A DNA stretch of 64,000 nucleotides from Adenanthera pavonina (taxonomy: Eukaryota; Streptophyta; Magnoliopsida; Fabales; Fabaceae), in assembly GCA_026686845.1 (NCBI GenBank), contig JAIVEN010000011.1, positions 23,422,501 to 23,486,500 of the forward strand, read 5' to 3'. Below are positions 43,401 through 51,588 of the stretch, in pieces. Each line of letters opens with the position of its first letter. Position 1 is the stretch's first letter. The notes beneath the pieces were generated by a model that saw only the letters and a list, made by a program, of their open reading frames with translations, ran no database searches and was not told where the DNA came from. The position numbers and the translations under genes were made by a program.

Positions 43401-43558
43401 TCACCTCCAAAGGTCACCTTTCCTCCTTTCTTGTCTCTAAGGGTGATGAACTTCTCCTTGTCACCAGTCATGTGACTTGAGTAGGCACTGTCCATATACC
43501 ACTTGTTGCTTTTCTTAGCTTTGAGACAGACCTGCAAAACAATGTTTATGATTTCCTT
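40405..43558 (-). pseudogene. Pol polyprotein of element F, one frameshift
   Basis: The pol frame opens at 43558 and overlaps the gag end. Protease reads WYMDSAYSSHMTGD, so the D-S/T-G triad is D-S-A. GAG-pre-integrase: SWLWHRRLAHVNMNQLSKLV and CDACLKGKQTKSSF (HHCC). Integrase core: YVLVIVDDYSRFTWTLFLSS, IRSDHGGEFENAYFLEYC and QQNGVVERKN. RT: VIGTKWVFRNKLDESGTIIR, QMDVKSAFLNGYIMEEVYVD, KKALYGLKQAPRAWYERLSN and IYVDDIIFGATNE. RNase H: YTDADFAGSKTDRKSTSGTC, STAEAEYVAAGSC, IMCDNQSAINITKNPVMHSR and LADILTKPLPEDRH. The only break is at an eight-T run on the + strand (41431-41438, A-run in the gene). It throws the frame just before the YVDD box. The rest is open to the stop at 40405. Confidence 0.87.
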
Positions 43559-45345
43559 TTAGGTACCCAAATTTGCTTGGGTCCTTTTTGGTCAGTATAT
43601 TTTTCCCTAGATGCAGATGCAACTTTGGGAACCCATCCAACTTTCCTGCCAGGTCCATTTTTCCTCAAATCACAAGAACTGGAAATATGTCCCTTTTTGT
43701 TACAGAAATGACATGTAGTGAAAGGACTGCTAGATTGAGATGCAGGAAGAAAACAGTGCAGGTAATACTTTTGTCTAGCATGCCTTGGCTGATCATACGT
43801 TTCAATGTGAGGTGATGCATTAACTTTCTTTTTATTGTTCTTAGCATGCACAAAATGTCTCATATATGCATTTTGATTTTTCTTCCTAATCTTTTCCTTG
43901 ACAGCACATGGGTCATAGCCAAGACCAGCTTTTCCTTGTGATATTCTTTGGCTCCTCATTAGGGCAAACAACATGTCTTTACCTCTAGTGAGCCTAGACA
44001 TGCTTTTAACTAGATAATCATTCGTTTGTTTAAGTTCAGTGCATGAAATGCAGCAAACAGATTCAGAAGTAGATGGAGAAGAAGTTTCAGAAACTGTGCT
44101 TTGAGACTCCAGCTTGCTTATCTTTTTCTTTGCCAATTTTAGTTCTTTAGCAATTTTAATAAATTCATCATGAAGCTCATGAAATGCATCTAGTAATTCA
44201 GAATAGGAAGGTTCAGATTCATATACCTCTTCATCCTGATCACTGCTGTATGAAGGTGTAGCTTCTTCAGAAGCAAGTGCCATTAGACAAATGTTGGCAA
44301 TCTCATCTTCATCTTCTTCTTCCTCATCTGAGCTGTTGCCCCATATGGATGAGATGTACGCCTTCTTCTTTTTCCCTTTGTCAGCACCTTTCTTTTCTTT
44401 TTCTTGCTTCCTGAGGAATTGGGGGCAGTCCCATTTTATGTGTCCCTGCTTCTTGCACTCATAACAAGTCACAGATTCTTTTGCCTCTTGCTTGCTTGCC
44501 CCAGCAGCTACTTTCTTGAAGAATCTCTTGTTCTTCCTCTTGCTATAGAATCTTCCGAATTTTCTGACCATCATAGCCAAGGTTTCCTCATCAAGTTCAT
44601 CCTCTTCGTTAGATTCTTCTTCCTTTTCATCAGCAGCTTTGAGAGTAAGGCCTTTCTTCTTTCTGTCCAGCCCGGCTTCCTTGAGAGCTTTGATTTTTCC
44701 TTCATACTCCTCAAGGCTCCCGAAGAGAGCTGTGACAGAGGCCATTGATTCTCCTCTGGCTTCTTCTATTGCTGTCACCTTGGGCTGCCATTCCAGAGGG
44801 AGAGCTCTGAGAATTTTTCTCACTTTCTCTGATTGAGTGTATTCCTTTCCTAGGCTCTTTAGTTGATTCACAATGAGAGTGAATCTCTTTTGGAGCTCCT
44901 TTACAGTTTCTCCTTCAGACATCATGAAGCTCTCATACTCTCCAATGCACGTATTGAGTCTGTTCTCCCTGACCCCAGATGTCCCTTCATGTGCAATCTG
45001 CAGAGTGTCCCACATCCCTTTTGCAGTGGTGCATTGTGAGACCCTGTAGAATTCGTCCTGGTTCAGGGCACTGACTAAACAATGCTTTGCTTTAAAATTC
45101 AGTAGGACTCTCCTTCTGTCTTCATCATTCCACTCTGCTTCCAGCTTCTCTTTGTATCTTCCATCTTCAGTTAGAGCCATTGGGACGAAATCTCCTTTAT
45201 CAATGACTGACCAGATGTCAAGATCAATTGATTGGAGGTAGATCTGCATCCTCATCTTCCAGTACCCATAATGCTCTCCACTGAAGCCTGGTGGTCTGTT
45301 AGTGTTGTTCCCTTCAGGAAGTATACTCTCTCCAAAGCCAGCCAT
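43546..45345 (-). CDS. Gag polyprotein of element F
   Basis: Packaging and particle protein. The ATG at 45345 (MAGFGESILPEGNNTNRPPG) is preferred because element G has its start at the equivalent place. The open frame extends further upstream into the primer site, but without an ATG. The 599-codon product has the UBN2/DUF4219-type gag core (GYWKMRMQIYL, HCLVSALNQDEFYRVSQCTT, RFTLIVNQLKSLGKEYTQSE, ALPLEWQPKVTAIEEARGES). A first knuckle is CYECKKQGHIKWDC, then come an acidic stretch, a coiled-coil-like LHDEFIKIAKELKLAKKKIS and a second knuckle CHFCNKKGHISSSC. No break is visible. The stop is TAA at 43546-43548. Pol lies in the -1 frame. Confidence 0.88.
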   Translation of the reverse strand: MAGFGESILPEGNNTNRPPGFSGEHYGYWKMRMQIYLQSIDLDIWSVIDKGDFVPMALTEDGRYKEKLEAEWNDEDRRRVLLNFKAKHCLVSALNQDEFYRVSQCTTAKGMWDTLQIAHEGTSGVRENRLNTCIGEYESFMMSEGETVKELQKRFTLIVNQLKSLGKEYTQSEKVRKILRALPLEWQPKVTAIEEARGESMASVTALFGSLEEYEGKIKALKEAGLDRKKKGLTLKAADEKEEESNEEDELDEETLAMMVRKFGRFYSKRKNKRFFKKVAAGASKQEAKESVTCYECKKQGHIKWDCPQFLRKQEKEKKGADKGKKKKAYISSIWGNSSDEEEEDEDEIANICLMALASEEATPSYSSDQDEEVYESEPSYSELLDAFHELHDEFIKIAKELKLAKKKISKLESQSTVSETSSPSTSESVCCISCTELKQTNDYLVKSMSRLTRGKDMLFALMRSQRISQGKAGLGYDPCAVKEKIRKKNQNAYMRHFVHAKNNKKKVNASPHIETYDQPRHARQKYYLHCFLPASQSSSPFTTCHFCNKKGHISSSCDLRKNGPGRKVGWVPKVASASREKYTDQKGPKQIWVPKRKS

Positions 45346-45386
45346 CTTTGTTCCCGGACTATAAAATCCTTTGAATGGGAATCCGG

Positions 45387-45398
45387 GCTCTGATACCA
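45387..45398 (-). other. Primer-binding site of element F
   Basis: TGGTATCAGAGC on the minus strand, complementary to initiator tRNA-Met, two bases inside the LTR. Confidence 0.88.
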
Positions 45399-45938
45399 CT
45401 TGTTAGCAAGGCTGACTTCCCAAGAGGGGGGGTGAATTGGGAAGATTGAAATTTTTCTGCACAAAGTAAAGCAAGTGAAAATATCACAGTATAATGAAAA
45501 CAACGTGTAAAACAGAGCAAGTTGATAAGTAGAGATAAGGAGAAGAAAACTCAGTGATTTATCCTGGTTCGGTCTATCCACTTGACCTACATCCAGTCCC
45601 CAAGACACCTCTTGAGATTTATCCACTATCCAGCAAGAATTTCAACGGGCTTCTTACTAAGGCCACAGTACACGAGTCTGCTCTGTTCTGAGCTCTCTCA
45701 AACTCTCTAAGCACTTTCTCTATGTGCTTCCCAATCCCCTTGTGAATACCCCTCACAAGTAAATCTATCTTTCAGATAAAGAGTAGATTGTTTACAAATG
45801 AATAACTCTCTAGAATAGAGTAGATATGAAGGTTGAAGTACAAATAATGAAGTTGGAAGGGTAAAAGCTTTTGAGATGAAAATTCAGCAGAAATTCAGTA
45901 TATACAAGTTTGATTCGTTACCCACAACTTCAAATAAT

Positions 45939-46014
45939 GTTATATTTATAGATTTAGATCTCAAATATCCGTTAGAGACTAAATCTATCCGTTGGGAAAG
46001 TTATCCAACGGTTA
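45939..46014 (-). promoter_or_regulatory. LTR promoter of F: TATA box with three MSA-like AACGG sites
   Basis: Minus strand CTATAAATATAAC (45951-45939) is a strong TATA context. Just upstream lie TCTAACGGATA (45976-45966), CCCAACGGATA (45996-45986) and, in reverse orientation, TCCAACGGTTA (46004-46014 on the + strand). The last fits the published MSA consensus YCYAACGGYYA exactly; the other two deviate at one position. MSA sites bind MYB3R factors and drive G2/M transcription. The role here is inferred. The same trio is conserved in element G. Confidence 0.6.
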
Positions 46015-46059
46015 CTCCGAAAAACTATCTGTTTACCAACCGCATTTAGTGTTTCTGAC

Positions 46060-46890
46060 ATACTGAAATTCGAATTTCGGTTGGCCAACAGACGAATTTC
46101 GAGGGAACCGAAGGTTAAAGCCTCCAACGTTAAAATGTGAAGTTCGTCTATCCATAGAGTGAAATTCGAATTTCGAAACTCATAAGGTATTTTCACAATG
46201 TGACATACGAATTTTTAAGAAGTAAGATTTTCTGTTAAGTGTGAACAGTGTTTTCAATTTGCTACAGTGCCCTCGAAATTCGAATTTTGGATGCCCAAAA
46301 TTCGTCTGTCCATTGAACGTCCAAATAGGCACAGTAGTTCACTTTCTTTGAAATTCGAATTTTGACAGAGTGAAATTCGTCTGTCAGAGACCAGTTTTGA
46401 GACTTAAATCATTCTTGATCTCAGATGAACTTTATCAAACATTCAGACGAATTTCCTCTATTTTCTCAAGTTTTGTTTTGTCTGAAATTCGAATTTTGAA
46501 AGAGTGAAATTCGAATGTCACAAAGTAGCTTTTTTTTGACTCAGATGAAAATTTGAATTTTGCTAAGTAAAAGTTCGTCTGTCAGAGAGCATTTTTCAAA
46601 CTTAGTTTCTTCTTAATTTCAGATGAACTTTAGCAAAGCTTCAGACGAATTTCTTTGGTTTTCATAAATGGCATTTTGTCTGAAATTCGAATTTTGAGAC
46701 TGTGAAGTTCGTCTGTCACAAAAAGGCTTCTTTCAGACTTGATTGAAGTTCGAATTTTGAATGAAAAAAATTCGTCTGACAGAGGGACACCTTTCCAGAC
46801 TTAATCAGTTTTAGCTCGAAATTCGAATTTCCAAAAGCAAAGTTTGAATTTCCAACTTGACAGTTCAGTTATACTTTCAAACTTCGTCTG
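46060..46890. repeat. Palindrome array in the F 5' LTR
   Basis: Same array as at 35926-36760. Some palindromes differ by a C/T change, for example TTCGAATTT versus TTTGAATTT near 46843. It lies upstream of the AACGG/TATA promoter of the element. Confidence 0.85.
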
Positions 46891-47128
46891 TTTGTGAGTA
46901 TTTTCCAAATAGGTAAAGATTTAATTTCAAATCAAGGTTTGAAAATGTCTTTTTCTCAAATCAAAATCTTTTACCCAATCTAAACAAAAACTAAAGATCC
47001 TACAAAAGATCTAATAGCCAATTCACAGAAGACCTTCACTTGAAACAGCTTTGATCTCCTTTGATATCTTCAATCCAAGCTCTTGAGTGTTGGTTTGGAA
47101 TCATCAAAACTCTTGATCCAACAGTTTA

Positions 47129-47377
47129 TAGCATTGGAGTAAACAGACTTAGAACTATCAACTAATATCATCTTGAGGGAGAATTTATATACATTGTACT
47201 CTTTTTCCCTTGACCATTATTTTTCCATTAGGTTTTTCGTGGCAAGGTTTTTAATGAGGCAATGTCATGAACATATTATGTACTCTTTTTTCTTCACTAG
47301 GGTTTTGCCCCACTGGGTTTTCTCTGGTAAAGTTTTAACGACGCATAATATTTTAATAATGGATATACAAGGGGGAG
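47129..47377 (+). pseudogene. Copia E pol C-terminus and 3' untranslated leader to the LTR
   Basis: Continues SIGVNRLRTIN after F, then a decayed region with GFCPTGFSLVKF (near 47300), typical of sequence just before some copia LTRs. A polypurine tract CAAGGGGGAG is at 47368-47377. Confidence 0.7.
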
Positions 47378-47616
47378 TGTTATGAATAATAGATTATGGC
47401 GGTTATCCATTATCCTACTATATCTTTAGTTATCCCAAAATATCTCATATTATCTTTATTATTATTATTTTGTGGATTTTCATTTGTAAATATGTGTCTA
47501 TAAATAGAAGACACATTAGTTGTATTTTACTCACATTAATCAATTAGAAAGCTCCATCTCTTCTCTCATTCTCTCCTTCTACTTTTCTCTCTTCTCTTCT
47601 TCATTATTTCATAACA
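47378..47616 (+). repeat. 3' LTR of copia E
   Basis: Bounded by the short inverted ends TGTTATGAA and TTCATAACA. Contains TCTATAAATAGAAGACAC (about 47499), a TATA-like region followed by a CT-rich stretch. Only one copy is in the window. Confidence 0.75.
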
Positions 47617-48071
47617 CTTTATCCTTTTTTAATATTATCATATAAAAATAGAATGCATTGACATTATTAGTAATTTACTCCTTTAAACTACAAATGATTT
47701 TCAACCAAAAAAAGTGTTTATGTATGAGTGCACGAGATTGCTACTAATTATATTGAAACTAATATTAAAAAACACCCATTTAATTGTCTTTTTAGATTTG
47801 GACAACATTGCAATTTGAGGCAAATACAAAAAGGAGGTGCAATTACCCTATGAAATTTTATTTCATAATCTTGAAATATAGCAAATGTTTATAAGCTGGC
47901 ATTGCCATTAAAGCCCCATCTAGTAGCAACTAAGAAAAAGGAATACTTTTTTACACAAAAATCCAAATGTATAATATTATCTATTATACCTCTCATATCA
48001 TTACTAAACAATAATTTTTATTATTCTCTCTTTCAAAATTTCTCTCTACCGTGGGAGCCTTCCTTCTAATA
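47617..48071 (+). other. Spacer between elements E/F and G
   Basis: AT-rich DNA with no coding or repeat ends recognised. It ends with TAATA (48067-48071), the left target-site copy of G. Confidence 0.5.
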
Positions 48072-48299
48072 TGTTGAATCAAGAAGTTTTGATGATTCCA
48101 AATCAACCTTCAAGAGCTTGGAATAAAGATATCAAAGGTGCCCAAAAGGTTTCAAGTAAAGAAATTCTGGATAAATCTGTGCAAAGTTAGATGTAGGTTG
48201 TTTAGTAGTGTTTTATTTGAGTAAAAGACTTTGATTTGGTGAAAAGATGTTTTAAAACCTTGATTCTATGTTAAATCATGGAATATTTGAAAAACACCC

Positions 48300-49090
48300 A
48301 CCAACAGACGAAGTTTGAAAGGTTAATACTGATCTGTCATCTTGGAAATTCGAACTTTGGCTTTGGAAATTCGAATTTCATATTGAAACTGAACAAGTCT
48401 GAAGAGAAGCCTCTCCGACAAACAAATTTTGACTTGATGAAATTTGAATTTTGATCAGTGTCTGAAAGGAGCTTTCAGTAACAGACGAACTTTGGGTTTT
48501 GAAAATTCGAATTTCAGACAAAATGAAACTTATGAAAACTAAAGAAATTCGTCTGAAATTGTGTCAAAGTTCATCTGAAACCAAGTTTGGATTGGATTTT
48601 AAAATTGCTCACTAACAGACGAACTTTGAACATGAAAATTTGAATTTCAGAAACTAAGCTTGTGAGTCTGTTAGAATGATATGTTGACATACGAATGACA
48701 ACATTTATAAATTCAAATTTTGAAGTTAGTCTGAAAAGAGGTCTCTCTGACAGACGAACTTTGCCATTTGAAAATTTGAATTTTGAATCATATGAACTAC
48801 TCTGCCTTATAGACCAGCTATGGACAGACGAATTTTGGGGTTCCAAAATTCAAATTTCGAAGGCACTGTAGCAAATTGAAAATACTGTTCACACTTAACA
48901 AAAAAAATTTCTACATAAAAATTCGTATATTACAACAAAGAAACATTTTTCAAACATCAAAATTCGAACTTCACTTCACGATAGACGAACTTCGGGCATT
49001 CAACGTTGAAGCTGTTAACCTTCGGTTTCTGCGAAATTCGTCTGTTAACCAATTGAAATTCGAATTTTAGTATGTCAGAAGCATTAAATG
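48300..49090. repeat. Palindrome array in the G 5' LTR
   Basis: AAATTCGAATTT-type palindromes at about 48366, 48504, 48961 and 49047. Many more are decayed to AAATTTGAATTT or AAATTCAAATTT, and CAGACGAACTTTG half-sites lie between them. The decay is mostly C to T or G to A at the central CG. Confidence 0.8.
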
Positions 49091-49118
49091 CAGTTGGTTA
49101 ACCGATAGTTTTTCAGAG

Positions 49119-49194
49119 TAACCGTTGGATAACTTCTCCAACGGATAGATTTTGTCTCTAACGGATATTTGAGACCTAAATCTATAAATATAAC
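49119..49194 (+). promoter_or_regulatory. LTR promoter of G: three AACGG sites and TATA box
   Basis: TAACCGTTGGA (49119-49129) is the exact reverse of the MSA consensus. TCCAACGGATA (49137-49147) and TCTAACGGATA (49157-49167) each deviate at one position. CTATAAATATAAC follows at 49183-49195. Order, orientation and spacing match those in F. Confidence 0.6.
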
Positions 49195-49735
49195 ATTTTT
49201 TGAAGTTGTGGGTAATGATTTTAACATTGTATATACTGAAACTCTATCAAATCATTTACTCAAAGTCCGTTACTCTCTCACTTCAATATTTTATACTTCA
49301 ACTTTCATATTCACTCTGTTTAAGAGAGTTTAATCTTTGTAAACAATCTTATCTTCATCTGGAAGATAGATTTTCTTGTGAGGGGATATCACAAGGGATT
49401 GGGGAGCACTTTGTAAGAGTGCATAGAGTGATTGAGTGAAGCTCTAGAAACAGAGCAACATCTTTGTACTGAGGCATTTGCAAGAAGCCCACTGAATTCT
49501 TGCAGAGTAGTGGAAAATCTCAAGTGGTGACTTGGGGACTGGACGTAGGTCAAGTGGAGAGACCGAACCAGGATAAATTTCTGAGTCTTCTTCTCTTTAC
49601 TGCCACATTTATAGTTATTTGTTTATACCTTGTTTTACCATCATATATTGCTTTCTTCACCTTCTTGATATTTTGCAGAAAATTTTTAATCTTCCCAATT
49701 CACCCCCCTCTTGGGAAGCCAGCTAATCTAACAAG

Positions 49736-49747
49736 TGGTATCAGAGC
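49736..49747 (+). other. Primer-binding site of element G
   Basis: TGGTATCAGAGC, two bases after the LTR, complementary to initiator tRNA-Met. Confidence 0.88.
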
Positions 49748-49788
49748 TCGAATTCCCAATCCAAGGATCTCACAGTCCGGGAATTAAA

Positions 49789-51588
49789 ATGGATGGCTTT
49801 GGAGAAAGCATATTACCAGAAGGAAACAACACAAATAGACCACCTGGGTTCAGTGGAGAACACTATGGATACTGGAAGATGAGGATGCAAATCTATCTCT
49901 AGCCAATTGATCTGGACATCTGGTCAGTCATTCAGAAGGGAGATTTTGTCCCAATGGCTTTGGAAGATGATGGAAAATACAGAGAGAAGCCAGAAGCTGA
50001 ATGGAATGAAGAAGATAGAAGAAGAGTCTTGCTGAACTTCAAGGCAAAACACTGTTTGGTCAGTGCTTTGAATCAAGACGAATTCTACAGAGTCTCCCAA
50101 TGCTCCACTGCCAAGGAAATGTGGGACACCTTGCAAATTGCTCATGAAGGAACAACTGGAGTCAGGGAAAATAAACTAAATACATGCATAGGAGAATATG
50201 AGAGCTTCAGAATGGCTGAAGGAGAAAATGTAAAAGAGCTACAGAAGAGATTCACCCTCATTGTGAATCAACTAAAGAGCTTGGGAAAGGAGTATACTCA
50301 AACAGAAAAAGTAAGAAAAATCCTAAGAGCTCTCCCTCTGGAATGGCAACCTAAAGTAATAGCAATAGAGGAAGCCAGAGGAGAATCAATGGCCTCTGTC
50401 ACAGCTCTCTTTGGCAGCCTTGAGGAGTATGAAGGAAAAATGAAGGCTCTCAAGGAAGCTGGACAAGACAGAAAAAAGAAAGGCCTTGCTCTCAAAGTTG
50501 CTGAGGAAAAAGAAGAAGAATCTGATGATGGAGAAGAACTCGATGAAGAAACTCTGGTTATGATGGTAAGAAAATTTGGAAGATTCTACAGTAAAAAGAG
50601 AAACAAGAAAATCTTCAAGAAAGGAGTAGCTGGAGATAGCAAAAGGGAAGCAAAAGAGCCTATCACTTGCTATGAGTGTAAAAAGTAGGGACATATCAAA
50701 TGGGATTGTCCACAATTTCTCAAGAAGCAAGAAAAAGAAAAGAAAGCTGCAGACAAAGGCAAGAAGAAAAGAGCTTACATCTCATCAATATGGGATAACA
50801 GCTCAGATGAAGAAGAAGATGATGAAGATGAAATTGCCAACATCTGTCTCATGGCACTTGCCTCTGAAGAAGCTGAAATCCCATGCAGCAGTGATCAAGA
50901 AGATGAGGTATATGAATCTGAACCTTCCTATTCTGAATTACTGGATGCATTTCATGAGCTGCATGATGAGTTTGTTAAGATTGCTAAAGAATTGAAGCAA
51001 TCTAAGAAAAAGATTAATAAACTAGAATCTCAATGCAACATTTCTGAAATTGCTCCTCTACCTATTACTGAATCTGGTTGCTGTAAATCATGCATTGAAC
51101 TAAAGCAAACCAATAAATATCTAGTGAAAAGCATGTCTAGGCTTACTAGAGGTAAAGATATATTGTTTGCTTTAATGGGAAGTCAAAGAATATTACAAGG
51201 AAAGGCTGGACTTGGCTATAATCCTTGTGCTGTAAAAGAAAACATTAAGAAGAAAAATCAAAATGTGTACATGAGTCACTTTGTGCATGCTAATAGTAAT
51301 AAAAAGAAAGATCACATGTCACATCACCTTGAATCATATAATCAACCAAGGCATGCAAAATAAAAATATTATTTGCATTGTTTTCTTCTTGCTTCTCAAT
51401 CCAGCAGTCTCTTCACCACCTGTTACTTCTGTAACAAGAAGGGACATATTTCCAGTTCATGTGCTTTAAAGAAAAATGGACTTGACAGGAAGGTTAAATG
51501 GATTCCCAAAGGTACATCTGTATCTAGGGAAAAGACTACTGACAGAAAAGGACCCAAGCAGATTTGGGTACCTAAAAAGAAAATATGA
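49789..51588 (+). pseudogene. Gag of element G, three in-frame stops
   Basis: Starts MDGFGESILPEGNNTNRPPG at 49789 and stays in one frame to TGA at 51586. Stops are at 49900 (TAG), 50686 (TAG, inside the first knuckle CYECKK) and 51361 (TAA). F has Gln at each of the three places, so each looks like a C-to-T change. Other blocks match F: KHCLVSALNQDEFYRVSQCS, LPLEWQPKVIAIEEARGESM, the coiled-coil stretch near 50940, and the second knuckle CYFCNKKGHISSSC. Confidence 0.85.

Larger units (their letters stand above)
45401..47123 (-). repeat. 5' LTR of element F
   Basis: Carries the promoter for the element: TATA-like region at 45939-45951, AACGG cluster at 45966-46014, and a palindrome array further upstream (46060-46890). 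The inner end TGTTAGCAAGG abuts the primer site. Confidence 0.93.
35262..47128 (-). mobile_element. Sirevirus-like copia element F, full length and young
   Basis: LTRs of identical length (1723 bp) lie at 35267-36989 and 45401-47123, flanked by a perfect 5 bp duplication GTTTA. By eye they differ at six positions, all transitions. The minus-strand order is 5' LTR, tRNA-Met primer site, gag, pol (protease, integrase, RT, RNase H), a palindrome-rich spacer, ORF3, polypurine tract and 3' LTR. Long LTRs, a large gag with two CCHC knuckles and a coiled coil, a third ORF and repeated polypurine motifs all fit the Sirevirus (Maximus/SIRE) lineage. It is inserted in copia E. A pol frameshift and a stop in ORF3 make this copy non-autonomous as read. 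Confidence 0.9.
34160..47616 (+). mobile_element. Copia element E, 5'-truncated and split by element F
   Basis: The left part (34160-35266) holds the RT end and RNase H. The right part (47129-47616) holds the last coding remnant, polypurine tract and 3' LTR. The GTTTA duplicated on both sides of F (35262-35266 and 47124-47128) joins them. Gag, protease, integrase and 5' LTR are missing. Confidence 0.8.
48072..49733 (+). repeat. 5' LTR of element G
   Basis: Starts TGTTGAATCAAGAAG and ends GCTAATCTAACA. It contains a palindrome array (48300-49090), the AACGG cluster (49119-49167) and a TATA region (49182-49194). Confidence 0.9.

Noticed and set aside
42005..44836. Several + strand ORFs of 60-114 residues opposite F gag-pol
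   Set aside because: Antisense shadows of the long minus-strand coding regions. Equivalent shadows appear on the opposite strand of G.
45345..45399. Gag start upstream of 45345 in F
   Set aside because: The upstream extension has no ATG and lies over the primer-binding site. Element G starts at the ATG matching 45345.
45252..45626. Open frame across the F LTR/primer-site boundary (minus)
   Set aside because: It runs from LTR noncoding DNA through the primer site into gag in a wrong frame. The homologous frame in the other LTR ends differently. No family resemblance.
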